From positions 57,721 through 121,720 of the forward strand of contig JACTAT010000326.1 of NCBI GenBank assembly GCA_014526335.1: a stretch of 64,000 nt of DNA, written 5' to 3'. Under the pieces are notes generated by a model that saw only the letters and a program-made list of their open reading frames with translations, had not been told where the DNA came from and made no database searches. Positions 1 through 11,691 of this stretch are shown piece by piece (position 1 is the stretch's first letter; the number at the start of each line of letters is the position of its first letter). The position numbers and the translations under genes were made by a program. Source of the DNA: Chrysaora quinquecirrha. Taxonomy: Eukaryota > Cnidaria > Scyphozoa > Semaeostomeae > Pelagiidae.

Positions 1-111
1 ACATGACAAACCATCTCTGTTGTTTCCTTATCGAGCCACATTTTAGTGCTCAGTCATTTTAGATTCTCCAATTACCCTTGTTAAACTCAGTTTTTGTTTT
101 TGTTTTTGAAG

Positions 112-294
112 GGCATTATAGCAGTTGGAGGAAGTGCATTGGCAAACTACCTTAGAACAGCATTTAGCACCATTTTAAGAAATCAAGGCAAGAAAGCCCT
201 TCTTTGGTGTGGCATCAGCATTCAAATTGGCTCATTTATTGGAGCAGTACTCATATTTCCATTTGTCAATATTCTCCACGTTTTCAAGCAATAG
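112..294 (+). CDS. SLC52A: Riboflavin transporter (SLC52 family), last coding exon
   Basis: Partial multi-pass membrane transporter that moves riboflavin across the plasma membrane. A T-rich tract followed by AAG ends at 111 and looks like a splice acceptor; the exon then reads in frame to TAG at 292-294. The peptide has two hydrophobic segments, and the stretch ALLWCGISIQIGSFIGAV followed by FPFVNILHVF matches the C-terminal helix pattern of SLC52A/RFVT proteins as I know them. The upstream exons are outside the window on the left. An alternative acceptor at 89-90 would add a few residues but lies upstream of the pyrimidine tract, so it is less likely. The paralogue (A1/A2/A3) cannot be told from this exon. 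Confidence 0.78.
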   Translation, partial: GIIAVGGSALANYLRTAFSTILRNQGKKALLWCGISIQIGSFIGAVLIFPFVNILHVFKQ

Positions 295-507
295 AAAGTA
301 TCTTCAGATAAAATTGCTGGATTTTAACCAATCTGATATCTTATCCAAAATGGTAACAGGTATATTATTCATCAAGTACTAGTTGCCACTTTAGACTTCT
401 GTTTTAAGATTTCTCAGCTTTATTTAGGCAGGACGTTTTTGAGAAAGCAATCAAATATTTCTAGCAAGCAAACATATTTCATAACAATTCAATTGAAACT
501 AAAGCTC

Positions 508-513
508 AATAAA
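508..513 (+). promoter_or_regulatory. Poly(A) signal AATAAA of the SLC52 gene
   Basis: Canonical AATAAA about 215 bases after the SLC52 stop codon. The sequence 295-507 is AT-rich without an ORF and is best read as the 3' UTR. Confidence 0.55.
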
Positions 514-589
514 AGTGATGTAAAATGTTTCTTTTTTAACCTTCATAAATGTTTATTGCTATAGTTTGTTCTAAAACCTTTATATAAAG

Positions 590-741
590 AAACCTCCATA
601 TAACACACACCTCAGAAAAACTGATAAAATTTTTGTACCAAAAATAATTTTTTCTGATAAAATAACCCTATGGGAACCTCACTACAAAAGGCAATAACAT
701 TGTTTCCACAGGGTGATTGTTATATGAAGGTTTATCTGTAG
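590..741. repeat. Small terminal-inverted-repeat element (MITE-like)
   Basis: The left edge reads AACCTCCATATAACACACAC and the right edge, reverse complemented, reads AACCTTCATATAACAATCAC. The interior is AT-rich without coding potential. A short non-autonomous DNA transposon is the simplest reading; no clear target duplication was found. Confidence 0.42.
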
Positions 742-3021
742 CACGTTTCAAGATCCATTTATGCTAAATTTTCAAGTCAATTTCATGTAGTCTCTAAAAT
801 CAATGTCTTTCTTTTTTCTCTTTATATTATAGCAACTGATAAACATATATATCTACAAGTGTCAAATATAACTGCTGGCAATTAGATTTAGATGATAACA
901 ATTTGATATAGCAAGCAATTACAATCAAATTTAAGCCTGTATTTGCTTAACCCATACTAGGGGCAAGGCATACAAATACTTAGAAACAGATATGAAGACC
1001 CCATTACACTTTTTTGAAAAGAACAGTTCCGTTTGGTTCCCTTGTTGTTTTGGTACAAAGGATGCAATTTTTTGCTTGCATTCACAAAAGATGCAAAAAG
1101 GAACATTTGCTGAATGGTTTTTCAGAAAACAGAAGAAGAAGAACTGTGTTCCAATCTAACCAATAGAACAGAAACAATCTCATGTGTGAAATAAAAATCT
1201 TTTGTTGGCTATTTTGCTCATGGAACTGCCTGGTTTTGTTCTTTTTCTTAGTGTAAACAGGGTTTCAATGGAAGAACACCAATTTGCAACAAATGAATCG
1301 GAGAAGCCAGTTGTCTTCATCTACTTTAAAGCTAACTTATCTGTTAGATTTTAAGACAAATCTTTGCAGATTTTACAAGTTCGCTTCAATGTTTACTGTT
1401 GAAATTTGTGCAAAAGTTGTGTTCTGCCTGCTGCCAATTTGGTTTGTTTGGATAATGAATAAATATGGGCTCTGTGTAATAACTTCAGGCATATTTGATT
1501 GAGAGTCTAAGGTGGCAAAATGGTAGGCAGTGGTAGACTTTGCAAAGGTAGATGTATATTCCCTAATCAAATGCAAAACATTGCAAAAGATCGATCTTGT
1601 ACTTGTAGGTTAGAATTACTATTCGATTTAAAAAAGCAACAACGATTTGTAAACAAGATTTTCTGAAAGTCTACCGAATCTTCTGCTTGTTGAAGTAGGT
1701 TTAGAAGACATTTCAAGCCTGCCAAATCGATCGTTTACAGTCCCCCAGTCAAATACGCCTTAAAACCATGCGGAGGATTTGAATAGGAGAATAGCAAGTC
1801 AACATGACGGAATTCGAACGTGCTGTTTTGAGATTCTTCGAAAGATCTCATCGAAATATCTAAAACCACTGCTGCTTTCAGTTTGTCATCAGGTGTGGGA
1901 ACGAGCCTATATACTGTTTTTGCTATTGTACTCTTTGGATAGCTATTTGCTACGAATATCGTGATCCGTTTGTTGCGACTATTTCCCCGAAAATTGGAAG
2001 GCAACACCTTCCAAGTTAAGTTGCGATGTAACCGTTATAACTGCTTTGTGGGAATTTTCACGTTTTTGAGCCAAATTGTAAATGTCCTTTTCTGGAAATT
2101 GTGGATTTTATCGCTTTAAGAAGACAATATTAATGAAAGATTGACAAACAAAAAATGTCGGAAATCTCGCGAAAAAGTCAAATTCGCTACAGTTCATTCC
2201 TGAAAATTATGTTGAATTTGCTAAAACATGAAAGGGTTTGTTCCCGAGAACTGTCAAATTTTTCGCCATTCGCGATAAGTAAGTAAAAAATTTCGCGCCT
2301 TTTCTTAGTCGTGAAAGTTTCTCCCCGTCCCGAAATTTTTTTTGGTCTGAGCAGCTAAGGAACAGAAAAAGGTTGAACCGCACCTCAATACATCACTGAA
2401 AAAATAGAAATGCTTTGTTCGTAGACGAGTGAAGTTTTAGCGATCAAATGATCTGCTGGGCTTTTTTCTTGTTTATTGTAAAATCGCTTCTGCTAACGCA
2501 CGAACTAACCATTACAAACCATATAGAAGGAAGGACAATAGAGATACACACCTGCCTAAAAAGAAAGCTTTACGACTACTGTACAACACTCTGTCAACAT
2601 TACCTATCAATCTTATACATTAAATTGGAATTGTAAGTGACTATGAGATATGACAGTGTTCACACAACACTTTACATCACTCTTGAGATTTGCAGAGAAC
2701 TACACACAAGTCATCAGGAAATAGCCAGGATAAGGATAATGTCACTAAACAGCAGAATTAAAGAAGTTAAGGGCCTGTAATGCTTATTTAAGACATTATG
2801 ACAGACACCGTTAAGCAAATGCATTACTGGTTGAAAACAAGGGAAGATGGCGAATTTATCAATCTGATCCAGCAAGCATGAATGTCACCGTATATTGGAC
2901 ATGACAAGTTTCAATGTTGGTACCTTGTTGTCTTTGCGATCAAGACTTGACATTAGAAGTGGAGGGTCTAGGACTAGAAGTAGCAATACGTGTCCAAGGC
3001 TCTATTCGCGTGGAAAGACCC
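742..3021. other. Intergenic stretch without a recognisable gene
   Basis: AT-rich sequence with only short ORFs. About 2030-2350 is richer in CG dinucleotides (several TCGCG and TTCGCG words), which could mark an unmethylated promoter or an old element, but I see no exon or TATA box to anchor it. The - strand ORF at 1735-2007 (90 codons) has no recognisable domain. Confidence 0.4.
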
Positions 3022-3230
3022 TTTAGGGACCGGTCATATTTATGACTGGGTGGGGGCTGAAGAGAAAATGGTGGAGTAACTGAAAAATATTAGTTGTTTT
3101 GAGTGAGGTATTCAAAAATGCCCTGAACATATTGAGGGTTGTGTTATTTTTTCTGCTTTTTAGTGATGGGGTAAAGAAGATACTTTCTCTTCAGCCCCCA
3201 CCCAAGTCATGAATAAGGACCGCTCCCTTA
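3022..3230. repeat. MITE with ~45-bp terminal inverted repeats
   Basis: The left end (TTAGGGACCGGTCATATTTA, continuing through GGGTGGGGGCTGAAGAGAAA) is matched by the reverse complement of 3186-3230 with a few mismatches. The interior of about 115 bases has no coding potential. The structure indicates a non-autonomous DNA transposon. Confidence 0.6.
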
Positions 3231-4268
3231 TGTACACACATTGATAATAACAAATGAGGGATACCAAATCTACCGAGACTGTCAGAAGAACCAATTTCCA
3301 TTTCCTAACAAGAATAAAAGTGCAGTTGGACGAAACTTCAAGAAGCTGGTCAACAGTAAGAGCTACATCGGAAACAAGAGTGCCGATCAGAAACATTTAG
3401 ATCCAGTACATTTTTAGAGGGGTTTTCTGGGGCAATTGCTCCAGTAGGCCCCTCTGCATGTCCCAGTAGTGGAGAGAAAAAGCATATTTGTTCCAAAAAT
3501 GAGCCCCTATTTGGACTTTGAACTGAAATGATCTAAAAGACGAAGAATAATTCTTTGTGGAAGTCCATTCCATGTGTTGACTATGCGTTAACTACTGTAC
3601 AGTAGATATTGACTGCTGTACTGTATGTAATGACGCTGTTGGCCAGTTAGTTTGTTATTTCTATATTTTAGTGATATATTGTATACGTAATTATGATTAA
3701 CCAATCAGAGTTGTTTGTGAAGCGTCTTTTGTTATAACAGTAGTTATAATCATGCAATCTTAGATTTAGAGGGATTCTTGGTTCAATGGCAGGGACACAT
3801 GTCACCTCGCCGAACTACATCCATATCGATATGATGAGATAAAATGAGATAAAGACAAATCTAAGTATCTTTCTTGCTCTCAAATCTTCAACACGCAATG
3901 ATGAAGAAAGACTGCTCGCGAACATTTCCTTCCGATTCACATGATTATTGAATCATCTCCAAATTTATTGGAAGCGCTAACTGGCCTATTGTTATCAATA
4001 AAAGGCAATAGCTGTACATAAGAGAAGGCCAGTTCAGATATGTGTAACCTCTCGTAAGGTGCTTGCTGATTGGCTGAGATCAAGATTGCGGATGTCCAGG
4101 GATTTTGGGTTTTCAGATGCAGACGGCCATTTCATTGGTTTAGCTTGTATGGGGATAGCGCATAAGTTTTTAATTACCAAGGAGACCCTGTTGTTTTAAC
4201 CATTACAACGAAATAAAAACATCTTCCTACTCGCTTAGCAATCACAAACCAAACTCAATTTTTTTCCC
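3231..4268. other. Non-coding spacer upstream of the zinc-ribbon ORF
   Basis: No convincing ORF. It contains short local repeats, for example the word CTGGCC/GGCCAG near 3645, 3980 and 4028, and AT-rich sequence. The last ~250 bases may be the 5' flank of the ORF starting at 4269; no clear TATA box was recognised. Confidence 0.3.
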
Positions 4269-4931
4269 ATGGCGACCAGGCCAAACGTTCCCGGAAACTT
4301 TCGTGGATCTGGTTCGTGTCCACGATGTGGCGAACGATTTTACCATCGGTATAAACCACCAAATTGTGAATATTGCAATTTTCCTCTTGGCGGTAGTTTT
4401 GTCAGGAAGAAAGCTAAGACAAACGAGACGTGTCATAGCAAGAAAGCTGTGCTTGTCACCACGCTTGGAGATGACGTTAGAATTTTCTCCGCGAGAACGA
4501 CCCCAAAAAACGATCGCTGCTTCGTCACGATCTGCGGAAAAAGCGGGCAAAAAATATGCTATTGCTTTAAATGCTTGACGGAAAGGTCAGCTTGTGTTAA
4601 TGAAGGTGCTGGACGAAGCCCGTCTTGTGAGCACATAACTGCGGCTGAGACATCTGAGTCTGATCCAGTTTACAAGGTTGATGCCTTCACAGACGAAGAT
4701 TTTTCCTTGCAGGATGCCACAGCAAATATGCTTATGAAAATGAAAGAGTACAACGAAAGTCAAATGCCAACAGTGGTAAAAGTAGACGACTCCTCTTACG
4801 TTACAGTTGCAAAGGCCAGTACAGAGATGGAGGTTGGCCTTTGTCATATTTGGTTTAGGAGAGATTCTTCAGTGAACTCTGACCCCAATTCAAATCGATC
4901 CCAACAAATGAACAAAAATTCATATATCTAA
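4269..4931 (+). CDS. Zinc-ribbon / SWIM-like protein of a multicopy repeat family (220 aa)
   Basis: Uninterrupted 220-codon ORF starting at ATGGCGACC. Residues ~17-36 contain CPRCGERFYHRYKPPNC, a treble-clef or zinc-ribbon-like set of two C-x2-C pairs. Residues ~96-123 contain C-x-C followed by C-x-H (CYCFKC ... SCEHI), which resembles a SWIM-type finger. The rest is acidic and low in recognisable features. I recognise the CPRCGERFYHRY segment only as a repetitive protein type in anthozoan genomes, probably transposon-linked; its function is unknown. The kinase fragment ~560 bases downstream is on the same strand and may belong to the same ancestral unit. The ORF could be truncated relative to relatives, because the similarity seems to continue past 4850 only weakly. 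Confidence 0.55.
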   Translation: MATRPNVPGNFRGSGSCPRCGERFYHRYKPPNCEYCNFPLGGSFVRKKAKTNETCHSKKAVLVTTLGDDVRIFSARTTPKNDRCFVTICGKSGQKICYCFKCLTERSACVNEGAGRSPSCEHITAAETSESDPVYKVDAFTDEDFSLQDATANMLMKMKEYNESQMPTVVKVDDSSYVTVAKASTEMEVGLCHIWFRRDSSVNSDPNSNRSQQMNKNSYI

Positions 4932-5493
4932 TGACATGCGAAAATGAAACTTTGATAAAAGATACAAGCGAATTCATTTCCAGAATATATGATAAACGAT
5001 TAGAAGCAAATTAAAAAAAAAAAAACACTAGAGCATTCTAGAACCTTTATCTTTATCAACACTCAACTGTTATGTAACTTGCGTATCTTTTTCTAATTAA
5101 CGTTGTATTTTTTGTTATGTTGTAGTGCAGTTGTAGACCATGTATCATATGATATAGCGTCGAATTTGAAAAAAAAATGATCGTAGATTTTTAAAGTGTG
5201 CATCGCGCTCATGCAAGGCACCAACAATGAAGTCAAAAAAGTCTTGACAACCAAATCTCTGTGTGCATGGAGAATCCTTCCATAATAGTTTCTCCGCCTG
5301 TCAATGAAATTCGTTATGGGCGATGATTCTTTGCGAGAATTCTTCTGCTGGTTCAATACTCTATTTTGTTGCAAGGCTTGACTTGCTCTATCATTAACTA
5401 AACAATCTGAATGGCTCGGAAACGGCCATCTTAGTGTCTCTCGCCCTCTCGTCTTCAAATAGTCTTCATTAAAACACGTCGGGGAAAGGGTTC
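4932..5493. other. Spacer between zinc-ribbon ORF and kinase fragment
   Basis: Starts with an A-rich tract (about 5011-5025). The 5093-5458 - strand ORF has no recognisable domain. Nothing else is supported. Confidence 0.3.
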
Positions 5494-5960
5494 TTGAAAA
5501 TTCCTGAACCGAAAAGAAAGGTCTCGGCTATTAATGTTTTACCTGTGTTCGCATGGGAAGATCTAAACGAAATTAAGTTTCTTAGCAAAGGCCGCTTTGG
5601 TTCTGTTGAATCAGCACTATACAAGCCCAAAGGGCAGGAAGACCACCTGATTGTGATTAAAAAACTACAGAATGCTTCTGCAGCGTGCGACAGAGAATTT
5701 CGCAACGAAGCCATGTTTCTATTTGATGTCAAAGGACACAAGAATATAGTAGAGTTTATTGCAATATCGGAAACTCCCTGCTATGCATTAATGCAGGAAT
5801 ATCTTGGCCTTACTTTCACATTTTTGGTAGAGACAAGACCGTAAACTCCTTGCAACAGTTTCTCCAACAAGCTGATGAGATCTATGATTTCGAGGGCTTT
5901 GAAAACCTGCATGGCATTATTGCAAGAGACATCGTAAATGGTGTAATTTGCGGGTTTTGG
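5494..5960 (+). pseudogene. Protein kinase N-lobe fragment, truncated and frameshifted
   Basis: The reading frame from 5494 shows the start of a Ser/Thr-type kinase fold: a glycine loop (SKGRFGSV), the ATP-binding lysine in VIVIKKL, a helix-C glutamate in FRNEAMFL and the strand MQEYLGLTF. A one-base shift near 5825 moves the continuation into another frame (KTVNSLQQFL ... ARDIVNG), which stops being kinase-like just where the HRDLKP catalytic loop should follow. The catalytic loop, DFG and C-lobe are absent, so it cannot be an active kinase. Its end abuts a Tc1/mariner relic, which suggests that the missing part was lost through transposon insertion or deletion. I associate this kinase type with multicopy elements in anthozoans; that link is an inference. 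Confidence 0.6.
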
Positions 5961-5976
5961 CACGGCCCGGCAACCG

Positions 5977-6154
5977 TTCTGATATGAATCCAATAGATTA
6001 TATATGGGATTAAACTCAAAAGAAAGCGAGCGTGTTGCTTTTAAAACAAAGAAGAACTTTGGGCAAGGGTAAGTTGGAATAGAACAACATTCCTATGAGT
6101 TATATTGAAAGATTGTACGAGAATATGCCAAGACGCATAAAGCGAAAGGTGAGA
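5977..6154 (+). pseudogene. Tc1/mariner transposase C-terminal relic
   Basis: The segment SDMNPIDYIWD is the classic third-acidic-residue region of Tc1-type transposases (usually SPDMNPIE-x-x-WD). It is followed after a stop and a frame change by IPMSYIERLYENMPRRIKR, which matches the usual C-terminal helix ending in SMPRR. Only ~60 codons remain, with at least two breaks. No terminal inverted repeats were located, so the element limits are unknown. Confidence 0.62.
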
Positions 6155-7739
6155 ATGTTTTTGCGAAATTCAATTCGTATGTTTCCTCTTCCAGGTCAAG
6201 AACGAAATGCAAAGGAAAATGCAGCACAAGGCAAGCTAGCCAAACTGGTGAGTTGATTCAATTCAATATTGATTAGTTTCCTTCATAGAATTTGCGCCTA
6301 ACCATTCTTCTATTTGAACAACAGCCATCTGAGTTATTTCAAATAATTTCTTAAGATTTTTACAGCAATTTTTTGCTATATCCTATTTCCTATTTCCCCT
6401 TTGCTATATGCTTTTTCCCTAATTGAAGTCACACTTTAAGTTTCCTTGTTTTCATATATCTCTCTCACACTTTATTCAATACACGACTGCAAATTACATA
6501 GGCTCATCCAGAGCAATGGAAGTTGCTGGAGTAAAAGATTTCTTCAGAATATCAGAAGAAAGGCTTAATGTATGGTACACAACCTACATAGGAGATGGTG
6601 ATTTTTTATCTTACACTTACATATTTTGCAGACTCTAAAATTGATTTGTTAGCTGAAGAGTTCGTTGTTTGTTATATTCTTATATCTTAAAATTTCTAGC
6701 TTATTATTATAAAGAAACAATTTATACACTGTTCAAAATATTGTCCTCGCTGAGTTAACCTTTCAACCGACCAGAAATTTTTAGTTACCTTCCGTTTGCT
6801 AGGCATAAACCCTTAGGGTCACTGGTCCGCTAGGTTGTCTAGAAATTGTATTCTTGTATTTAAAAGTATTTTTAAAGTAGTTTTAATTTGTTTATAGCTG
6901 CCTTGTTCAGGCATTAATAGTGAACCTTTATTCTCTATTCTAGATCTTTTTTGTCCTTTCTCTTGCGAGGCTTAAGGTTTGGGTTAGGAGTTTTGACGTC
7001 GCACATCGGATAGACCTTTTTTTTTATTTTGTTACAGTCCTCTTTTTGGGCTATCATTCGAGGAGTCAACCCCGTTAGATTCCCGACAAGAGAAGTTAAG
7101 AGAACAACAGAATAAGCTTAGAGACTGGTGTTATGAAGAGAAGTCTCCTGAACTTTATTTTGAACTTCGAACCGTTTAGCTCTGTGTACTTTGAACTTTG
7201 CTTGGTGATCTTTTTATTATTGCTTTTTGTTTTGTTATGTTTGTATTGCTAAGTAACTGTTTGTGTTTATAACCAGGAAGATTTTACTTGCGTGTGATTG
7301 GCTAATTTTATTCTGCACTTTCCATATATAGTTAATGTTTGCACCTTTTATTGTTTTACTGACACTAACCGTAGTTACTTAATGTTTGGATTTATAGCCT
7401 ACGGCTAGTTGTGGTAGTGTGATGATAAAAGTAAGAGCGCCGAGCGCTCAGCCGGTAAAGTTAGAAGTTCTTGAAGTTCTGTTATTAATTGATGATTTAG
7501 ATTATAGCTGTGTGACGAAATTTGATTCATCCGATGTTTTAATGTTCTGCCGCGCAGTTCTATTGCCTGCCGACACAGCTGAAGTGCGTAAAGTCTAAAG
7601 TTTTCAAGAGTCAACTAAAGTCTTTTGCGGAGCTCGCAAGTTTCTGTTCCTTATTAATTTGTATATGTAAAATTATCCTTGGAGTTCTAAAGAACTCAAA
7701 ATCGTTAGGCCAACTAAGTCGTGGCGTAACACTGGGATA
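6155..7739. other. Non-coding, probably old LTR-element sequence
   Basis: No long ORF. The stretch from about 6770 to 7720 precedes a BEL/Pao-like gag relic and may be its LTR. A tRNA-primer-like word TGGCGTAACACTGGGATAAG follows at 7721. Without a second LTR copy this cannot be proven. Confidence 0.3.
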
Positions 7740-7756
7740 AGCAAATTCTAGAGTAC

Positions 7757-8180
7757 ATGTTGGCCAAAGCAAGGGAAGAGCTCTGCGACAAAGAATTATA
7801 GGAAGCCAGCGAATCTCACGATGAAAACACGGGTGCGTTGATCTATGTTGCAGTAGAATTGGAAAAGGTAGATGAAGTTCTGTCAGTTAGATCATAGAGA
7901 TTATTACCAGAAATGTTTCAAACGAAAGCATGGGTTCGAATGTTTCACACAATTCTAAGGCTAGTGAGACCAGCAAGTGTGGGAAAAGTAGTCTAAGTTA
8001 GAATCAAGCTGTCTCGCAGTTGGAAGTAAAAAAATCAAGAAATTCGCCGGAAAAGTGAAGGAATTTCTAGAATTTTAGGGCAATTTTTTCGAGCGCGATT
8101 CATGAAAACCGTGATTTTGCAGACGTCGATAAGTTAAGATGTTTGAAGGAATTTCTTGAAGAGCCTGCTCGATAGTGAAG
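7757..8180 (+). pseudogene. BEL/Pao-like gag relic
   Basis: The phrase HENRDFADVDKLRCLKEFLE near 8101-8160 matches the conserved gag segment of BEL/Pao retrotransposons (normally H-x-N-x2-L-S-x-ID-K-F-x-YL-x2-L-x-G-x-A). The surrounding reading frames are broken by several stops and shifts, for example TAG at 7799 and TAG at 8173. An LTR-like segment and a TGGCG primer-binding-like word precede it. Protease and reverse transcriptase of this element are not seen. Confidence 0.5.
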
Positions 8181-9363
8181 CGAGCAGTACGCAAAATAGA
8201 TCGTTTTTGATGGTGGAATAGGATTGTTTATAAAAGTGAGTTGTCCAACAGCCACTTAAAGAGTTGTGAGATTCCACAGAGCCACATTGGCTTGGATACG
8301 GAATTAGGGAATAACAGAAATTAAGCAAGTCAGAACAGCTTCAAAAGTGAAGGCAGAATCTTGCAGAAGATATGGAGCAACATTTTGTTTTCATAAAGAG
8401 ACGGATTTTAGATATTAAAACGAGATTATGCCAGAATGAATTAGAAGGAAAGATCTTGAAATGTTGAAAAGCATTGTCTTCTGGACGCACTGGCATATCT
8501 ACAAAATATTTCCTTTGGCATGGCTACTGACAATTTTCACCTTTTCCCTTACTCGTATAGCCTACCTATACACCCATATCGTGATTTTACCCAATGTTCC
8601 TTTTTATATATAGGCATATAACATTCAGAGCTGGAAAACTAGTTTTGTGTGGAAGGAGAAATTATGATTGAAAGCAAAAAACCTTGGAAAATGTATCTGA
8701 TACCTCATGTTGAATGAGATCGATCAAAGTTTTTCGATTTGGTTACAGAAGAAATCAATCCAGTAGCTTATGTTAGTAAGCAGAGAAGATTCCAAGGCTA
8801 CATGGATGGACAGAGAAGATTTACATTGGACGTGAAGTGTGATTTGGAGAAATCTGAAAATTAGAGCAATTATAATTTGGTATCATTGCAAAAGAGAACA
8901 TTAACTATGGAAGATACAGAGAGTTCCCAGTTGATGTTAAAGTCGGTGATGTTATAACATGCTCTATAGAAAGTGTCAAAAGGACATTGGCTCATGTTGG
9001 CAGGTTGAAAGAAATAAAGGAGGTTAATGAAAAATTATTAGATAGAAAGAATTATTTGACAAGGAACTGAAGCCTAAACCTTGGGCAAGTAATGAAATTT
9101 TTTGTTGACAACTTTTTAGATAAAATGGATGGTCTAATAAAGGGGATGAACAGTATAGCTCTAGATATTCAGCATGTTCTGCAACAGTTGGAGAAACGAT
9201 TTGATTCCACTAGGAAAGCGCACGAAAGCGAAAAGTAAGAAGATAGCTTGAGCAAACATATAAAGCAAAGAAAAAGAAAGCAGTAGTAGTGGCTAAGAGG
9301 AAGATATAACTCAAGAGGAGAATAGATGATGATATTAATGATAGTGGTATTGATCAAGATAAT
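8181..9363. other. Degenerate sequence, no recognised gene
   Basis: Many short broken frames, + strand A-rich. A piece near 9110-9235 (NFLDKMDGLIKGMNSIALDI and onward) reads as a 40-codon helical segment before a stop, of unknown origin. Probably decayed retroelement sequence. Confidence 0.3.
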
Positions 9364-9372
9364 GATGATGAC

Positions 9373-9421
<49 letters not shown>
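9364..9421. repeat. (GAT)n microsatellite
   Basis: About 19 near-perfect GAT units with slightly interrupted flanks on both sides (9330-9480). The poly-isoleucine ORF on the other strand is a product of this repeat and not a gene. Confidence 0.9.
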
Positions 9422-10174
9422 GTGAAGATCATAATGACGATGATGGAGAGCATGATGATGATGAAATTTTTATAACTGCCATTAGAAATATGGTTTATTT
9501 TTTTACTCCACCCCTCCATTTTTGGTTATCCCACACAATAAAAATAATATTTTTCATTTATCCCACTATTTTCTGCCAAGGGCATAAATGACCGATCCCG
9601 AGGAACGATGTGGGTCCTGGAACAAAACAGAGCGATACATCGAAGAAAAAGACAGTGTATTGATGAAAACTGACTTCTTATTTCGAGATTTGAACCATTG
9701 TGTTACACTGTAAACCTTGCTAGCAGGAGAAAGGTGGTATATTTATGTTCATGAGATTCAGTTGTTTTTCTTTTTTGTTCTATAGAAGTATGCTGTTATT
9801 TCTTTTAGCTAAAATGTCCAGGAAATGATTGGTTCCATAAAAAGTGTATGAATATGAGAAGAGAACAATTTTTTTTTCTTAATGAGCCCCTCTCTCCAAC
9901 GAGCGCTCCTCTCAAACAAGAGCCCCCTCTCGAGGCAAAAAATCAAATCATCAGAGAGAAAAAGGTAGCTACTGGCTTTTATTGAGTAAGTTTCTTCATA
10001 GGAATTTTAGGAAAATTCGTGTTTGACATTTATATAAACGTATTGATAATGTTAATACTAGTTAACCAATTAATGAATCGTTTGTTTACATAGAATTTGC
10101 CAAGCAGTTTTACTTTAGTATTCTTAGCGTTTGTTATATTGCTTTGTATTTAAATTGTAGACCATGCATCTTTA

Positions 10175-10275
10175 GGCCCCGTTTACACTGTAGCGGATCA
10201 CTTTTTGATCCGCTACAAAAAGTGTTCCCAGTATGAAAACATGTTCTCTTTGCCTTTCCGTTTACACTGTACTGG
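10175..10275. repeat. Terminus of a GGCCCCGTTTACAC-type DNA element with hairpin
   Basis: Begins GGCCCCGTTTACACT and immediately contains a perfect 11-bp hairpin (GTAGCGGATCA, 5-base loop, TGATCCGCTAC at 10190-10216). A second copy of the start (CCGTTTACACTGTACTGGATC) follows at 10258. Related ends occur at 51429, 51762 and 63850. It could be one end of the element carrying the Myb-like ORF below, but no matching right end was found before 13345. Confidence 0.5.
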
Positions 10276-10416
10276 ATCACTTTCTGTTTGCTAAGTCAAG
10301 CATGCGTAATGTTACATCTCATCAACAGCAACAACAAGGCCTAACGTTTTGGCGCCAGAAGGTCACGTTTGTGATTTGGCAGGCAGAAGCTTGGTAGCAA
10401 TAGCAAGTAAGAGATA

Positions 10417-10566
10417 ATGGCAAAACAAATAAAAAAACAGACGAGTGATACGAATAACAACGTGGACGATGAAAAAAACTTTACATGGAGTGAGGAAGAG
10501 ATAGCTCTCCTGCTTCGAGTCGTTCTCGAATACAAAACCAGTAAAGCTGCCACTGTCATTGATTGA
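10417..10566 (+). pseudogene. Myb/SANT-like DNA-binding ORF of a repeat family, truncated
   Basis: 49 codons starting MAKQIKKQ with FTWSEEEIALLLRVVLEYKT, which has the W and acidic first helix of a Myb/SANT-like domain as found in transposon accessory proteins. TGA at 10564-10566 ends it before the second and third helices. Related residues may continue in broken frames afterwards. It lies just inside a GGCCCCGTTTACAC-type terminus, so it is probably element-encoded. Confidence 0.45.
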
Positions 10567-10628
10567 GAACGGTATTGAGTTGAAACAACAAAAAATTCAA
10601 AAAAGAAGAAATCTGATTCTTGTTGGTT

Positions 10629-10990
10629 GATAGATCTGTTTCGGAAAAAAGTTCGGTGAAATATTGAGAATCAAATTCCAGATGTGGTGCCTCGGAAATT
10701 TCACTTTTACTAAGCTCGTTGCCCGTAAGCAAAAAGCAACAACAAACTTTAATGCTAAACCTGGTCGCAAAGCTGTGCAAAGAAGTAGAAAATTAGGGCT
10801 TCCAGCATACCAATATTTATTTCAAAGCAGTAGATGCAATGCGGCAAATGATAGGCAAATGATGCAATCAATTACAACGTCAACTTCATCAATTCCAAGT
10901 GGAGCCTCTATCCTTGACGAATCATCGTTGTGGACGATGGCTTTAGTAACATCAAAGAATCTGAGCCAGATATTGTGGAAGTAGAACAGG
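10629..10990 (+). repeat. Diverged repeat copy A (pair with 12260-12605)
   Basis: Starts ATAGATCTGTTTCGGAAAAA and shares blocks with 12260-12605, including the AAATTCCAGATGTGGTGCCT block and a GTGGAGCCTNTATCCTTGAC block. The copies differ by substitutions and small deletions. Copy A keeps a 106-codon ORF (10664-10984) without a recognisable domain. Confidence 0.6.
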
Positions 10991-11691
10991 CTGGAGCAAG
11001 GATCATCTGAACCAGGTGTTAGTAGGACATTTACGCCCCGGCGTAAATGTCTGTTAACGAGAAGGCATTCATTTAGCCCCTTTTAGGAAGCTTAGTCACA
11101 AATCCCTTGTTGGTTTGACTTGGAATAAGCATCACACAGGTTCACTTCCCTCTTCAGTTCAGTTGCTCAAACGAATCATTATGTCTTCTGTTGCCTCTTT
11201 ATTACGCACGAATCAAGGAAAGGGATGTTCGTCTCTCTCGACGTGACTGGGAGCGGGCAGCTAAGCAAACGATACGCATGCGATGTGCTGCCTATGGCTT
11301 ATCAAGCACTGAAAAAATCTACTTTGGTTGCCTGCCTGTATTCGTATCTTAACCAGGATGGTGTACCTGCCCATACACCTCAGAATGATGGTCTGGACAC
11401 ACAACCAGCCACACCAGAGCCTCAAGAAGAAAGAGAGTCTACTCTTGGCCCAAGTGGGATCAATCAGTCGGGGTTACAACAAAACAGAGTTCCGTCGGGT
11501 GAATTGCGTGCGATAATTCGAGACGAGCTCCAACAGCATACACCTGTTTGTTGAAACCAGCAGCTCTCACCTGCATCGTCAATTGCAAGATCCATCCACC
11601 AAGGAGATGTTCATCTCCCATCGCAGTGCACACAAAATGGCATAACACGGCACGTTGCAAGTTGCGAAGAATCTTCGAATAAGAAATTGTA
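10991..11691. other. Decayed element sequence
   Basis: Holds a short palindrome (ACATTTACGCCCCGGCGTAAATGT at about 11028-11051, a perfect 12-bp inverted repeat) and a 109-codon ORF (11225-11554) without recognisable domain. It seems part of the same repeat-rich block as its neighbours. Confidence 0.35.

Noticed and set aside
1735..2007. 90-codon - strand ORF near a CG-richer stretch, possible first exon
   Set aside because: No recognisable domain, no splice or promoter context that could be defended.
9169..9519. Membrane-like poly-isoleucine protein on the - strand
   Set aside because: It is the reverse translation of a (GAT)n microsatellite.
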